Source of the DNA: Deinococcus sp.
Lineage (GTDB): Bacteria; Deinococcota; Deinococci; JACQHA01
Length of the DNA: 5,008 bases
Direction: 5' to 3'
Assembly: GCA_016199255.1 (NCBI GenBank)
Contig: JACQHA010000350.1
Coordinates: 1-5,008 of the forward strand
Shown: positions 1-5,008 of the stretch, in pieces
Layout of the letters: each line of letters starts with the position of its first letter
How positions within the stretch are numbered: position 1 is the stretch's first letter
Program-made: the position numbers and the translations under genes
Notes under the pieces: generated by a model
Seen by the model: only the letters and a program-made list of their open reading frames with translations
Told to the model about the DNA's origin: nothing
Databases searched by the model: none

Positions 1-229
1 GCAGGGGCACCGCCCAGGTGATCACGCCGCCTACTACCACGCCGGTGGTTAGGGGGATCTCCATAAGTACCTTGCCCTCATGGTCCCGGAGTATCAGCCG
101 GCGGACATTGCCCTCCTTGATCAGTTCCTTCACGTGCTCTACTAGCTGATTGCCTGCCACCTCGATCTTTTCCGAGAAGGTCTTGTCCTTCTTGGGTTCC
201 TTGCTCTCAGGCGTGGTTTGATCACTCAT
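1..229 (-). CDS. DUF4342 domain protein, 3' end cut off by the window edge
   Basis: The first 76 residues are visible. A charged, lysine-rich N-terminus (about residues 1-18) leads into the DUF4342 core: KIEVAGNQLVEHVKELIKEG, then NVRRLILRDHEGKVLMEIPL, followed by a glycine/valine-rich hydrophobic stretch from about residue 61 (TTGVVVGGVITWAVPL) that looks like the start of a membrane-associated or buried segment. The pattern of an amphipathic helix, then EGNVRR, then a beta-rich EIPL segment is typical of this family as I remember it. The start is ATG at 227-229, preceded by AAGGAG (238-243 on the plus strand) with 8 nt spacing, so it is well supported. The family has no established biochemical function that I know of, so none is assigned. 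It is transcribed divergently from the SDR gene. The remaining C-terminus lies outside the window. Confidence 0.85.
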   Translation of the reverse strand, partial: MSDQTTPESKEPKKDKTFSEKIEVAGNQLVEHVKELIKEGNVRRLILRDHEGKVLMEIPLTTGVVVGGVITWAVPL

Positions 230-345
230 CTGACTCACTCCTTCTTTGTTACAATACCACCGCTCGAGAATTAGCAGCATCCGCCGCTTAGCGCAGGCTC
301 AGGTGCATCGTGGCTGGTCTGACTAAAATGCCAGCGGGAGGTCAT
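230..345. promoter_or_regulatory. Divergent intergenic region between the DUF4342 and SDR genes
   Basis: This 116-bp gap separates two divergent genes, so it should carry both promoters. On the minus side the AAGGAG ribosome-binding site of the DUF4342 gene is clear at 238-243. On the plus side GGAGG at 337-341 precedes the SDR ATG by a short 4-nt spacer. Possible -10-like hexamers are TACAAT at 250-255 and TAAAAT at 324-329 on the plus strand, and TATTGT on the minus strand. None has a convincing -35 partner at 16-18 bp, so no promoter is placed exactly. I see no operator-like inverted repeat or RNA gene here. Confidence 0.4.
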
Positions 346-1119
346 ATGGGCAGACTGCAAGGTCGGGTGGCGCTGGTGACCGGAGCTTCGCGCGGCATCG
401 GGCGGGGATGCGCCCTGTGCCTGGCCGAAGAAGGCGCCGATGTGGTGATCAACTACCGTACCCACGAGGGCGAGGCCGCCCGGGTGGCAGATGAGGTCAA
501 GAAGCTCGGGCAGCGGGCGCTAGTGCACCAGGCTGATGTGGCCGATCGCCAGCAGGTAGCTGGCCTGGTGCAGGCTACCATCGACCACTTCTCCCGGCTG
601 GACATTGTGGTGGCCAACGCCGCCAGCTCAGTGCGGCAGCCGGTCATTGAAGCCAGCTGGGAAGGGGTCAAGCGCACCATAGATGTGAGCCTGTTCGGTG
701 TCTTTCACACCTGCCAGTTTGCCGCCCAGCGCCTGGTGGCCCAGGGCCAGGGCGGGAAGATCATCATTATGAGCTCAGTGCATGCCGAGCTGCCCTTCAA
801 AGGCACCGCCGCCTACAACATGGCCAAGGCAGCGATTAACATCCTGGGAGCCACGCTGGCCAACGAGCTGACCGAGCATCACATTAACGTGAACGTCGTC
901 AACCCGGGCTGGATTGACACTCCTGGGGAGCGGGAATTCTTCACTGAAGCTGAACTCCAGGCTGGAGCCCAGATCATACCCTGGAAGCGGCTGGGCACAG
1001 TGCGCGATATTGGGCGCGCTGTGGTCTTCCTGGCCTCAGACGATGCCGACTACATGACCGGGACGGTGCTGCGTATAGACGGGGGCTTTACGGTGGGCCT
1101 GAGTGCGCACGAAGCCTAG
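346..1119 (+). CDS. Short-chain dehydrogenase/reductase (SDR), glucose 1-dehydrogenase-like
   Basis: A complete classical SDR of 257 residues, the usual length. It is a cytoplasmic Rossmann-fold NAD(P)-dependent oxidoreductase acting on an alcohol or carbonyl. The cofactor motif TGASRGIG is at residues 12-19, Arg38 after the second strand (INYR) suggests NADP(H), and the NNAG-type motif appears as NAAS. The catalytic residues Ser144 (MSSVH), Tyr157 and Lys161 (YNMAK) are present, followed by VNPGWIDTP and the C-terminal signature TGTVLRIDGGF. The MSSVH segment and the C-terminal region resemble Bacillus glucose 1-dehydrogenase, but FabG-like or other substrates cannot be excluded. The Asn of the catalytic tetrad is replaced by Ser115 (DVSLFG). 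ATG 346 is chosen because GGAGG (337-341) lies just upstream and the protein then begins in the normal family manner; an in-frame GTG at 310 would add 12 non-conserved residues. It ends with TAG, convergent with the metallo-hydrolase gene. The substrate is unknown. Confidence 0.93.
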   Translation: MGRLQGRVALVTGASRGIGRGCALCLAEEGADVVINYRTHEGEAARVADEVKKLGQRALVHQADVADRQQVAGLVQATIDHFSRLDIVVANAASSVRQPVIEASWEGVKRTIDVSLFGVFHTCQFAAQRLVAQGQGGKIIIMSSVHAELPFKGTAAYNMAKAAINILGATLANELTEHHINVNVVNPGWIDTPGEREFFTEAELQAGAQIIPWKRLGTVRDIGRAVVFLASDDADYMTGTVLRIDGGFTVGLSAHEA

Positions 1120-1137
1120 GGGGGTTTTCAGGTGGAT

Positions 1138-1165
1138 GTAGGGGCGCAGCATGCTGCGCCCCTAC
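1138..1165. repeat. Perfect 28-bp intergenic palindrome (REP-like)
   Basis: The half-site GTAGGGGCGCAGCA at 1138-1151 is followed immediately by its exact reverse complement up to 1165, centred on GCATGC. It starts 18 bp after the SDR stop, between two convergent genes. As RNA it would form a strong GC-rich hairpin from either strand. There is no T-run on either side (CAAGG on the right; ATCCACC on the left reading the minus strand), so it is not a canonical Rho-independent terminator, although it could still stall polymerase or protect 3' ends. GTAGGGGC...GCCCCTAC palindromes recur between genes in several bacterial groups, as I recall; only one copy is in this window, so repetition is inferred. 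Confidence 0.7.
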
Positions 1166-1260
1166 CAAGGGTCCGAGTCACGCGCCGCGAAAATGGATCA
1201 ATCAAATTGAAATCCGCTATAGGTGCCCCCCTGCACTATCAATGATTATGCGAGTTGCTC

Positions 1261-2121
1261 TCAGACCGCGAACCGGAAGGCGGCACCCTCCCGGACGACA
1301 CGCCCCGCAGGCGCTCTCGCGAAGTGGGTTCCGAGGACGAGGACATCCGTGCCGGCGTGCCGCTCGAGGAACCGGAGGCGCGTCGTCCGGGCGAGCTTGG
1401 GGTCCGTATCGAACGTGGACGTCCAGGCGGGCCGGGCCATCTGCGCCGGGTGGTGGATCAGGTCGCCGGTGATCACCGCCTCCTCGCCCCTGGAATGGAT
1501 CCGCACCGAGACGTGCCCCGGTGTGTGACCCGGCGTCGGCTCGAGTCGGATCCCCGGCGCGAGCTCGTGGTCGGGCTCGATGAGGTCGAGGAGGCCTGCC
1601 TCGATGACGGGGCGGAGCGTGCCGGCCAGCAGCGACCGGATCTCGGGCCGATCCATCGCCGACCAGTGCTCCCACTCGGTGCGCGCAACCAGGTGGCGCG
1701 CACCGGGGAAGGTCGGCAGGCGCATGCCCTCGGCAAGGCAGGCGTCCCAGCCGATGTGGTCGAAGTGGAGGTGGGTGTGGACGACGGTGTCGATCGTCCT
1801 CGGAGCGAAGCCGGCGGCATCGAGGTCCTGGAGGTACGGCTCTAGGACCTCGATGCGAGCCGGGATGGAGCGTCGTCCCTCGTCCCCAGCGCAAGTGTCG
1901 ATCAGGATCCGCCGACCCCAGGACTCGAGCACGAACGACTGGATCGCCGCCACGGCCTCGTCACCGCGTACCACGAAGTGGGGTCGCAGCCACTCGATCG
2001 ACCGGAGGTTCTCGGGGACCGCCTCGGGCAGCAGGAAGGAGAGCCCGGACGCTTCCAGCTCCAGGACGCGGGTGATCCGGACGTCCCCCACCTGCCAGCG
2101 CAGGAATGTCCTCGCGCTCAT
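1261..2121 (-). CDS. MBL-fold metallo-hydrolase
   Basis: A complete 286-residue metallo-beta-lactamase-superfamily hydrolase with the full binuclear metal-site set. HLHFDH at residues 117-122 supplies His117, His119, Asp121 and His122. His199 is in TPGHTPGH, Asp220 in VITGD and His266 in LGTHF. The N-terminus (WQVGDVRITRVLELE) is typical of a lactonase/phosphodiesterase-like MBL subgroup. No signal peptide is seen, so it is probably cytoplasmic. Overall form is nearest to the broad group holding acyl-homoserine-lactone lactonases and organophosphate hydrolases, but nothing fixes the substrate. The start ATG is at 2119-2121 with a modest GGGTGAGG ribosome-binding sequence immediately upstream. 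The gene is same-strand with and 55 bp downstream of the dihydroorotate-dehydrogenase-like gene. Base use is unusual: lines sampled in this gene run near 70% GC with 8-10 CpG per 60 bp, against about 58-65% and 3-4 in the neighbouring genes, which hints at horizontal acquisition. The high GC also leaves long open frames on the opposite strand. Confidence 0.92.
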   Translation of the reverse strand: MSARTFLRWQVGDVRITRVLELEASGLSFLLPEAVPENLRSIEWLRPHFVVRGDEAVAAIQSFVLESWGRRILIDTCAGDEGRRSIPARIEVLEPYLQDLDAAGFAPRTIDTVVHTHLHFDHIGWDACLAEGMRLPTFPGARHLVARTEWEHWSAMDRPEIRSLLAGTLRPVIEAGLLDLIEPDHELAPGIRLEPTPGHTPGHVSVRIHSRGEEAVITGDLIHHPAQMARPAWTSTFDTDPKLARTTRLRFLERHAGTDVLVLGTHFARAPAGRVVREGAAFRFAV

Positions 2122-2141
2122 GGCCTCACCCTGCCTGCCGC

Positions 2142-2170
2142 ATTATGAATCGACCCATGAATATTGCCTA
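2142..2170 (-). promoter_or_regulatory. Possible sigma70-type promoter for the MBL gene
   Basis: Read on the minus strand, TAGGCA (2165-2170; 4 of 6 match to TTGACA) lies 17 bp before CATAAT (2142-2147; 5 of 6 match to TATAAT), about 20 bp upstream of the MBL start. The region is a conspicuous AT-rich patch in GC-rich DNA. Two ATTCAT direct repeats (2157-2162 and 2145-2150, 12-bp period) fall in the spacer and -10 region and could be an operator. It would let the hydrolase be expressed independently of nifJ. The evidence is sequence resemblance only, and the organism's sigma-factor preferences are unknown. Confidence 0.3.
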
Positions 2171-2176
2171 TATAGC

Positions 2177-3181
2177 TCACGGCAGGCGATGGTCGAAGGA
2201 GTTGAGCGCCTTCATGTAGTTGGCGCGCTCGAAGGCGGCAGGCTCGGCCACTGCTCGCTGGCTCATGCTGCCTTGCATCTGGGCAATGGACTGGTACTCG
2301 TGCTTTTCCATCCACTCCTCTAGCTCGGCCAGGATCTCGGTCAGCCGCCCCATGCCCCTGGCCAATAGCTCAGAAGTCATCATGGCCACACTGGCCCCAG
2401 CCATAATGGCCTTGAGCACGTCTTGTGCCGTGTGCACCCCGCTGGTCAGGGCAAAGTCAGCATGAATGTGCCCGTAGAGAATGGCGATCCAGCGCAAGGG
2501 GATGCCCAGTTCATCGGAGTCGCTCAGCTTCAGGTTGGGCACCACCTCCAGGGCTTCCAGGTCCAGATCAGGCTGGTAAAAGCGGTTGAACAGCACCAGG
2601 GCGTTAGCACCGGCCTGCACACAGCGTTTGGCAATGTTGGGCACCGAGGTGAAGAAAGGGCTCAGCTTGAGGGCCAGGGGGATCCTCACCCGGGTGCGTA
2701 CATCCCGCACCAGCCTGACATAGGCTTCTTCTAGCTCGGCGCCGCTCAGATCCGGGTCAGTGGGCAGGTAATAAATATTCAGCTCCAGGGCATCGGCACC
2801 GGCCTGTTCCATCTTCTGGGCGTACTGTATCCAGCCCCCGGTGGAGATGCCGTTGAGGCTGGCGATGATCGGGATATCCACCGCCTGCTTCACCCGGTGC
2901 AGGTGCTCAAGATATGGCCCTGGGCCGATATTGTAGAACTCCAGGTCGGGGAAGTAGCTCCGGGCTTCAGCGTAAGTCTCGGTGCCGCGGTTCAGGTAGT
3001 GGTCTAGTTCCCGGCCCTCGTGGTTGATCTGCTCTTCAAAGAGCGAGTACATCACCACTGCCGCGGCGCCAGCATCTTCCAGCCGGTGCACCAAGTCGAC
3101 TTTCTTGGAGAGTGGCGAGGCTGAGGTCACGAGAGGATTCTTGAGCTGGAGGCCCAAGTAGGTAGTTGTCAGATCCACCAT
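2177..3181 (-). CDS. Dihydroorotate dehydrogenase-like FMN protein linked to nifJ
   Basis: A complete 334-residue TIM-barrel flavoprotein of the dihydroorotate/dihydropyrimidine dehydrogenase superfamily (COG0167 type). Visible landmarks are [14 protein letters not shown] (13-26) at the first strand, IPIIASLNG (103-111), [10 protein letters not shown] (131-140) at the active-site loop, LALKLSPF (169-176) with the conserved Lys172, LVLFNRF (195-201), SGVHTAQD (247-254), and phosphate-binding [13 protein letters not shown] (261-273). The helical tail resembles PreA-type enzymes but carries no ferredoxin domain, and the protein has one cysteine only (Cys187), so it holds no Fe-S cluster. At the PyrD NxSCPN loop this protein reads NIYYLP, so the catalytic Cys/Ser is missing and a role in pyrimidine synthesis is unlikely. 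ATG 3181 is preferred because GAGGTG (3187-3192) precedes it at good spacing; ATG 3217 would add 12 non-conserved residues. It lies 45 bp after nifJ on the same strand, probably in one operon. The true substrate is unknown. Confidence 0.9.
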   Translation of the reverse strand: MVDLTTTYLGLQLKNPLVTSASPLSKKVDLVHRLEDAGAAAVVMYSLFEEQINHEGRELDHYLNRGTETYAEARSYFPDLEFYNIGPGPYLEHLHRVKQAVDIPIIASLNGISTGGWIQYAQKMEQAGADALELNIYYLPTDPDLSGAELEEAYVRLVRDVRTRVRIPLALKLSPFFTSVPNIAKRCVQAGANALVLFNRFYQPDLDLEALEVVPNLKLSDSDELGIPLRWIAILYGHIHADFALTSGVHTAQDVLKAIMAGASVAMMTSELLARGMGRLTEILAELEEWMEKHEYQSIAQMQGSMSQRAVAEPAAFERANYMKALNSFDHRLP

Positions 3182-3186
3182 GTTCT

Positions 3187-3192
3187 CACCTC
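3187..3192 (-). promoter_or_regulatory. Ribosome-binding site deciding the start of the dihydroorotate-dehydrogenase-like gene
   Basis: On the minus strand GAGGTG sits 5 nt before ATG 3181. The alternative in-frame ATG at 3217 has only a poorer GGGATG-like purine run further upstream. The protein from 3181 begins [18 protein letters not shown], as family members typically do. Confidence 0.6.
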
Positions 3193-3226
3193 TGCACGCC
3201 ATCAGGGCTTGACCCATGACAGCAGT

Positions 3227-5008
3227 TCATCCCTGGCCATTGCCTTTCCCATACGTTAAAGAGGCCAGGTGGCGGTACAGCTTCCAGCGCTCTTGCACAT
3301 CTTGCTGGGCCAGATGCATCAGGGTTTCCGCCCGCCCCTGATCGCTCTGCAGCAGCATGCGGTAGCGGGTCTCGTTGTAGGCATACTGCTCCAGCGGCAC
3401 TGTTGGCTCTTTGGAGTCGATGATCAAGGGGTTCTTGCCCTGGGCGGCCAGCGCCGGGTTGTAGCGGTAGAGCGGCCAGAGACCGGACTGCACCGCCAGT
3501 CTTTGCTGGTCCAGGCCCTTGCGCATGTCAATACCGTGGGCGATGCAGTGGCTATAGGCAATGATCAAGGCAGGGCCGGGGTAGGCCTCGGCTTCCAAGA
3601 AGGCGTGCAGCGTCTGCTGGTCGCTGGCGCCCATGGCCACTCTGGCCACATACACCGAGCCGTAGGCCATGGCAATCAGGCCCAGGTCCTTTTTCGGCCC
3701 GCCTTTGCCTCGGGCGGCAAACTTGGCCACCGCTGCCCGGGGGGTGGACTTGGAGGCCTGCCCCCCGGTGTTGGAGTACACCTCAGTATCCAGCACCAAA
3801 ATATTCACGTCGCGGCCAGAGGCCAGCACCTGATCCAGGCCGCCATAGCCAATGTCATAGGCCCAGCCGTCCCCGCCAATGATCCACACGCTCTTGCGCA
3901 CCAGCACGTCCGCCAGGCTGAGCAGCTCCTTGGCCAATGGGTCCTCCCGGCCTGCTAGGCGCTGTCTCAAAAGCACCACCCGCTCCCTTTGGGCCTGAGT
4001 CCCCGCCTCGCTAGCTTGATCGGCGTTGAGCAGCGCCTGTGCCAGGTCTTCACCTACGAGGTTGGCGCAGTGCGTAAGCAGCTCTCTGGCGTATTCCAGT
4101 TGTTTATCCAGCGCCAGGCGCATGCCCAGCCCAAACTCGGCGTTGTCTTCAAAGAGCGAGTTGGACCAGGCTGGGCCCCGCCCCTGGCGGTTATGCGTCC
4201 AGGGGGTGGTGGGCAGGTTGCCGCCATAGATAGAAGAGCAGCCGGTGGCGTTGGCAATAACGGCCCGGTCGCCAAAAAGCTGGCTGACCAGCTTGACGTA
4301 GGGCGTCTCACCGCAGCCAGTACAGGCGCCGGAGAACTCAAATAATGGCTCCAGCAGCTGGGAGTTCTTGATGGTTCCTACATTGAGCTGGGAGCGGTCC
4401 ACCTCGGGCAGGGAGAGGAAGAATTCCCAGTTGACCTTTTCTCGCTCCCGGATGGGGGGCTGGGGGGCCATATTGATAGCCTTGCGCCCTACCTGGCTCT
4501 TGTCTTTGGCAGGGCAGGCCTCCACGCACAGGCTACAGCCAGTGCAGTCTTCGGGCGAGACCTGCAGGGTATATTTCAAGTTGGGGAATTCCTTGAAGCG
4601 GGCGTCGGCGCTGCGCAGGGTCTCTGGCGCCTGGGCTAGGAGGGCCGGGTCGTAGACCTTCTGGCGGATCACAGCGTGGGGGCAGACGAAAACGCACTTC
4701 CCGCACTGGATACACAGCTCCGGCTCCCACACCGGGATTTCTAAAGCGATGTTGCGCTTTTCCCAGCGGGCGGTGCCCGAGGGATAAGTGCCGTCCACCG
4801 GCAGGGCGCTCACCGGCAAGCTATCGCCTTCGCCGGCGATCATTGGGCCCAGTACGTCGCGCACAAAAGCCGGCGCTTCTAGTGGCACCGGCGAGCGCCT
4901 GGTCAATGTGCTGGTGACCCGGGCCGGGACTGTGACCTGGTAGAGGTGAGCTAGAGTCTGGTCCACTGCCTGGAAGTTCTGCCGCACCACCGCCTCGCCC
5001 CGCTTGCC
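3227..5008 (-). CDS. nifJ: Pyruvate:ferredoxin (flavodoxin) oxidoreductase, C-terminal half; 5' end beyond the window
   Basis: This cytoplasmic enzyme oxidises pyruvate and CoA to acetyl-CoA and CO2 and passes electrons to ferredoxin or flavodoxin using thiamine diphosphate and three 4Fe-4S clusters. The frame stays open to 5008 (593 residues visible), so the GTG at 4990 is internal. The whole single-chain enzyme is about 1,170-1,230 residues, so roughly the N-terminal half is off the edge. Numbering from that GTG, the ferredoxin domain has CIQCGKCVFVCP (Cys93, 96, 99, 103; plus strand 4682-4714) and CTGCSLCVEACP (Cys149, 152, 155, 159; 4514-4546). The third, proximal cluster has Cys223 and Cys226 in ACTGCGETPY, Cys251 in NATGCSS, and Cys482 in SHCIAHG. 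The thiamine-diphosphate/Mg site is GGDGWAYDIGYGGLD (372-386) through YSNTGGQASKSTP (405-417). All cluster and cofactor residues are intact and there is no frameshift. There is no long C-terminal extension of the Desulfovibrio africanus kind. The dihydroorotate-dehydrogenase-like gene follows 45 bp downstream. Confidence 0.96.
   Translation of the reverse strand, partial: GKRGEAVVRQNFQAVDQTLAHLYQVTVPARVTSTLTRRSPVPLEAPAFVRDVLGPMIAGEGDSLPVSALPVDGTYPSGTARWEKRNIALEIPVWEPELCIQCGKCVFVCPHAVIRQKVYDPALLAQAPETLRSADARFKEFPNLKYTLQVSPEDCTGCSLCVEACPAKDKSQVGRKAINMAPQPPIREREKVNWEFFLSLPEVDRSQLNVGTIKNSQLLEPLFEFSGACTGCGETPYVKLVSQLFGDRAVIANATGCSSIYGGNLPTTPWTHNRQGRGPAWSNSLFEDNAEFGLGMRLALDKQLEYARELLTHCANLVGEDLAQALLNADQASEAGTQAQRERVVLLRQRLAGREDPLAKELLSLADVLVRKSVWIIGGDGWAYDIGYGGLDQVLASGRDVNILVLDTEVYSNTGGQASKSTPRAAVAKFAARGKGGPKKDLGLIAMAYGSVYVARVAMGASDQQTLHAFLEAEAYPGPALIIAYSHCIAHGIDMRKGLDQQRLAVQSGLWPLYRYNPALAAQGKNPLIIDSKEPTVPLEQYAYNETRYRMLLQSDQGRAETLMHLAQQDVQERWKLYRHLASLTYGKGNGQG

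Noticed and set aside
310..345. GTG start at 310 (or ATG at 328) for the SDR gene
   Set aside because: It would add a non-conserved N-terminus. ATG 346 has GGAGG just upstream and gives the normal SDR beginning.
1191..1215. Weak hairpin (TCAAT-CAA-ATTGA with flanking GGA/TCC) followed by ATTTT on the minus strand, as a terminator for the metallo-hydrolase gene
   Set aside because: The stem is short, AT-rich and interrupted by a bulge, and the T-run is only four bases, so it is too weak to call.
1255..1845. 196-residue open frame on the plus strand, with other long frames antisense to the metallo-hydrolase (also 1217-1894 minus and 1580-2323 plus)
   Set aside because: They overlap a gene with a complete metal-binding motif set, have low-complexity Arg/Gly/Pro/Ser-rich translations, show no family resemblance, and are the expected by-product of about 70% GC coding DNA.
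3269..3958. 229-residue plus-strand open frame opposite nifJ
   Set aside because: It lies wholly antisense to an intact, well-recognised thiamine-diphosphate domain and resembles no family; it is a shadow frame.
4988..4990. GTG at 4988-4990 as a start codon making a stand-alone 587-residue protein
   Set aside because: The frame continues open to the window edge with residues (GKRGEAVVRQNFQAVD) that fit the linker of full-length PFOR, so this is an internal valine of a longer gene.
1..5008. CRISPR arrays, tRNA or rRNA genes, transposases, integrases, toxin-antitoxin pairs or other defence genes
   Set aside because: I looked across both strands and found no regularly spaced repeats, tRNA-like arms, conserved rRNA segments or recognisable mobile or defence proteins.

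Overview
The window reads as bacterial chromosome of about 60-70% GC from an organism with anaerobic or facultatively anaerobic carbon metabolism. The main clue is the C-terminal half of a pyruvate:ferredoxin oxidoreductase (nifJ type), followed on the same strand by an FMN-dependent dihydroorotate-dehydrogenase-like gene. A DUF4342 gene and a GTAGGGGC-type intergenic palindrome are compatible with a Chloroflexota-like or similar uncultured lineage. That placement comes from general recollection and is weak; no rRNA or lineage marker is present.

Layout from left to right: (1) 1-229, minus strand, the start of a DUF4342 gene running off the left edge. (2) 230-345, a divergent intergenic region. 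(3) 346-1119, plus strand, a complete classical short-chain dehydrogenase/reductase resembling glucose 1-dehydrogenase. (4) 1120-1260, a gap between convergent genes holding a perfect 28-bp palindrome. (5) 1261-2121, minus strand, a complete metallo-beta-lactamase-fold hydrolase that is more GC- and CpG-rich than its neighbours. (6) 2122-2176, a short AT-rich spacer with a possible promoter. (7) 2177-3181, minus strand, the dihydroorotate-dehydrogenase-like gene. (8) 3227-5008, minus strand, the C-terminal half of nifJ, open at the right edge.

nifJ and the dihydroorotate-dehydrogenase-like gene lie 45 bp apart in the same direction and are probably co-transcribed. The oxidoreductase would oxidise pyruvate to acetyl-CoA and CO2 and reduce ferredoxin. 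The partner is a flavoprotein with no iron-sulfur motif of its own and without the PyrD catalytic cysteine, so its substrate is probably not dihydroorotate. The metallo-hydrolase lies 55 bp further downstream on the same strand, but its composition and a possible promoter of its own suggest a later arrival or separate control. The SDR and DUF4342 genes look like ordinary single genes.

I found no CRISPR array, tRNA, rRNA, transposase, phage gene or obvious new multi-gene system. The points most worth following are the altered active site of the nifJ-linked flavoprotein and the compositional island around the metallo-hydrolase.
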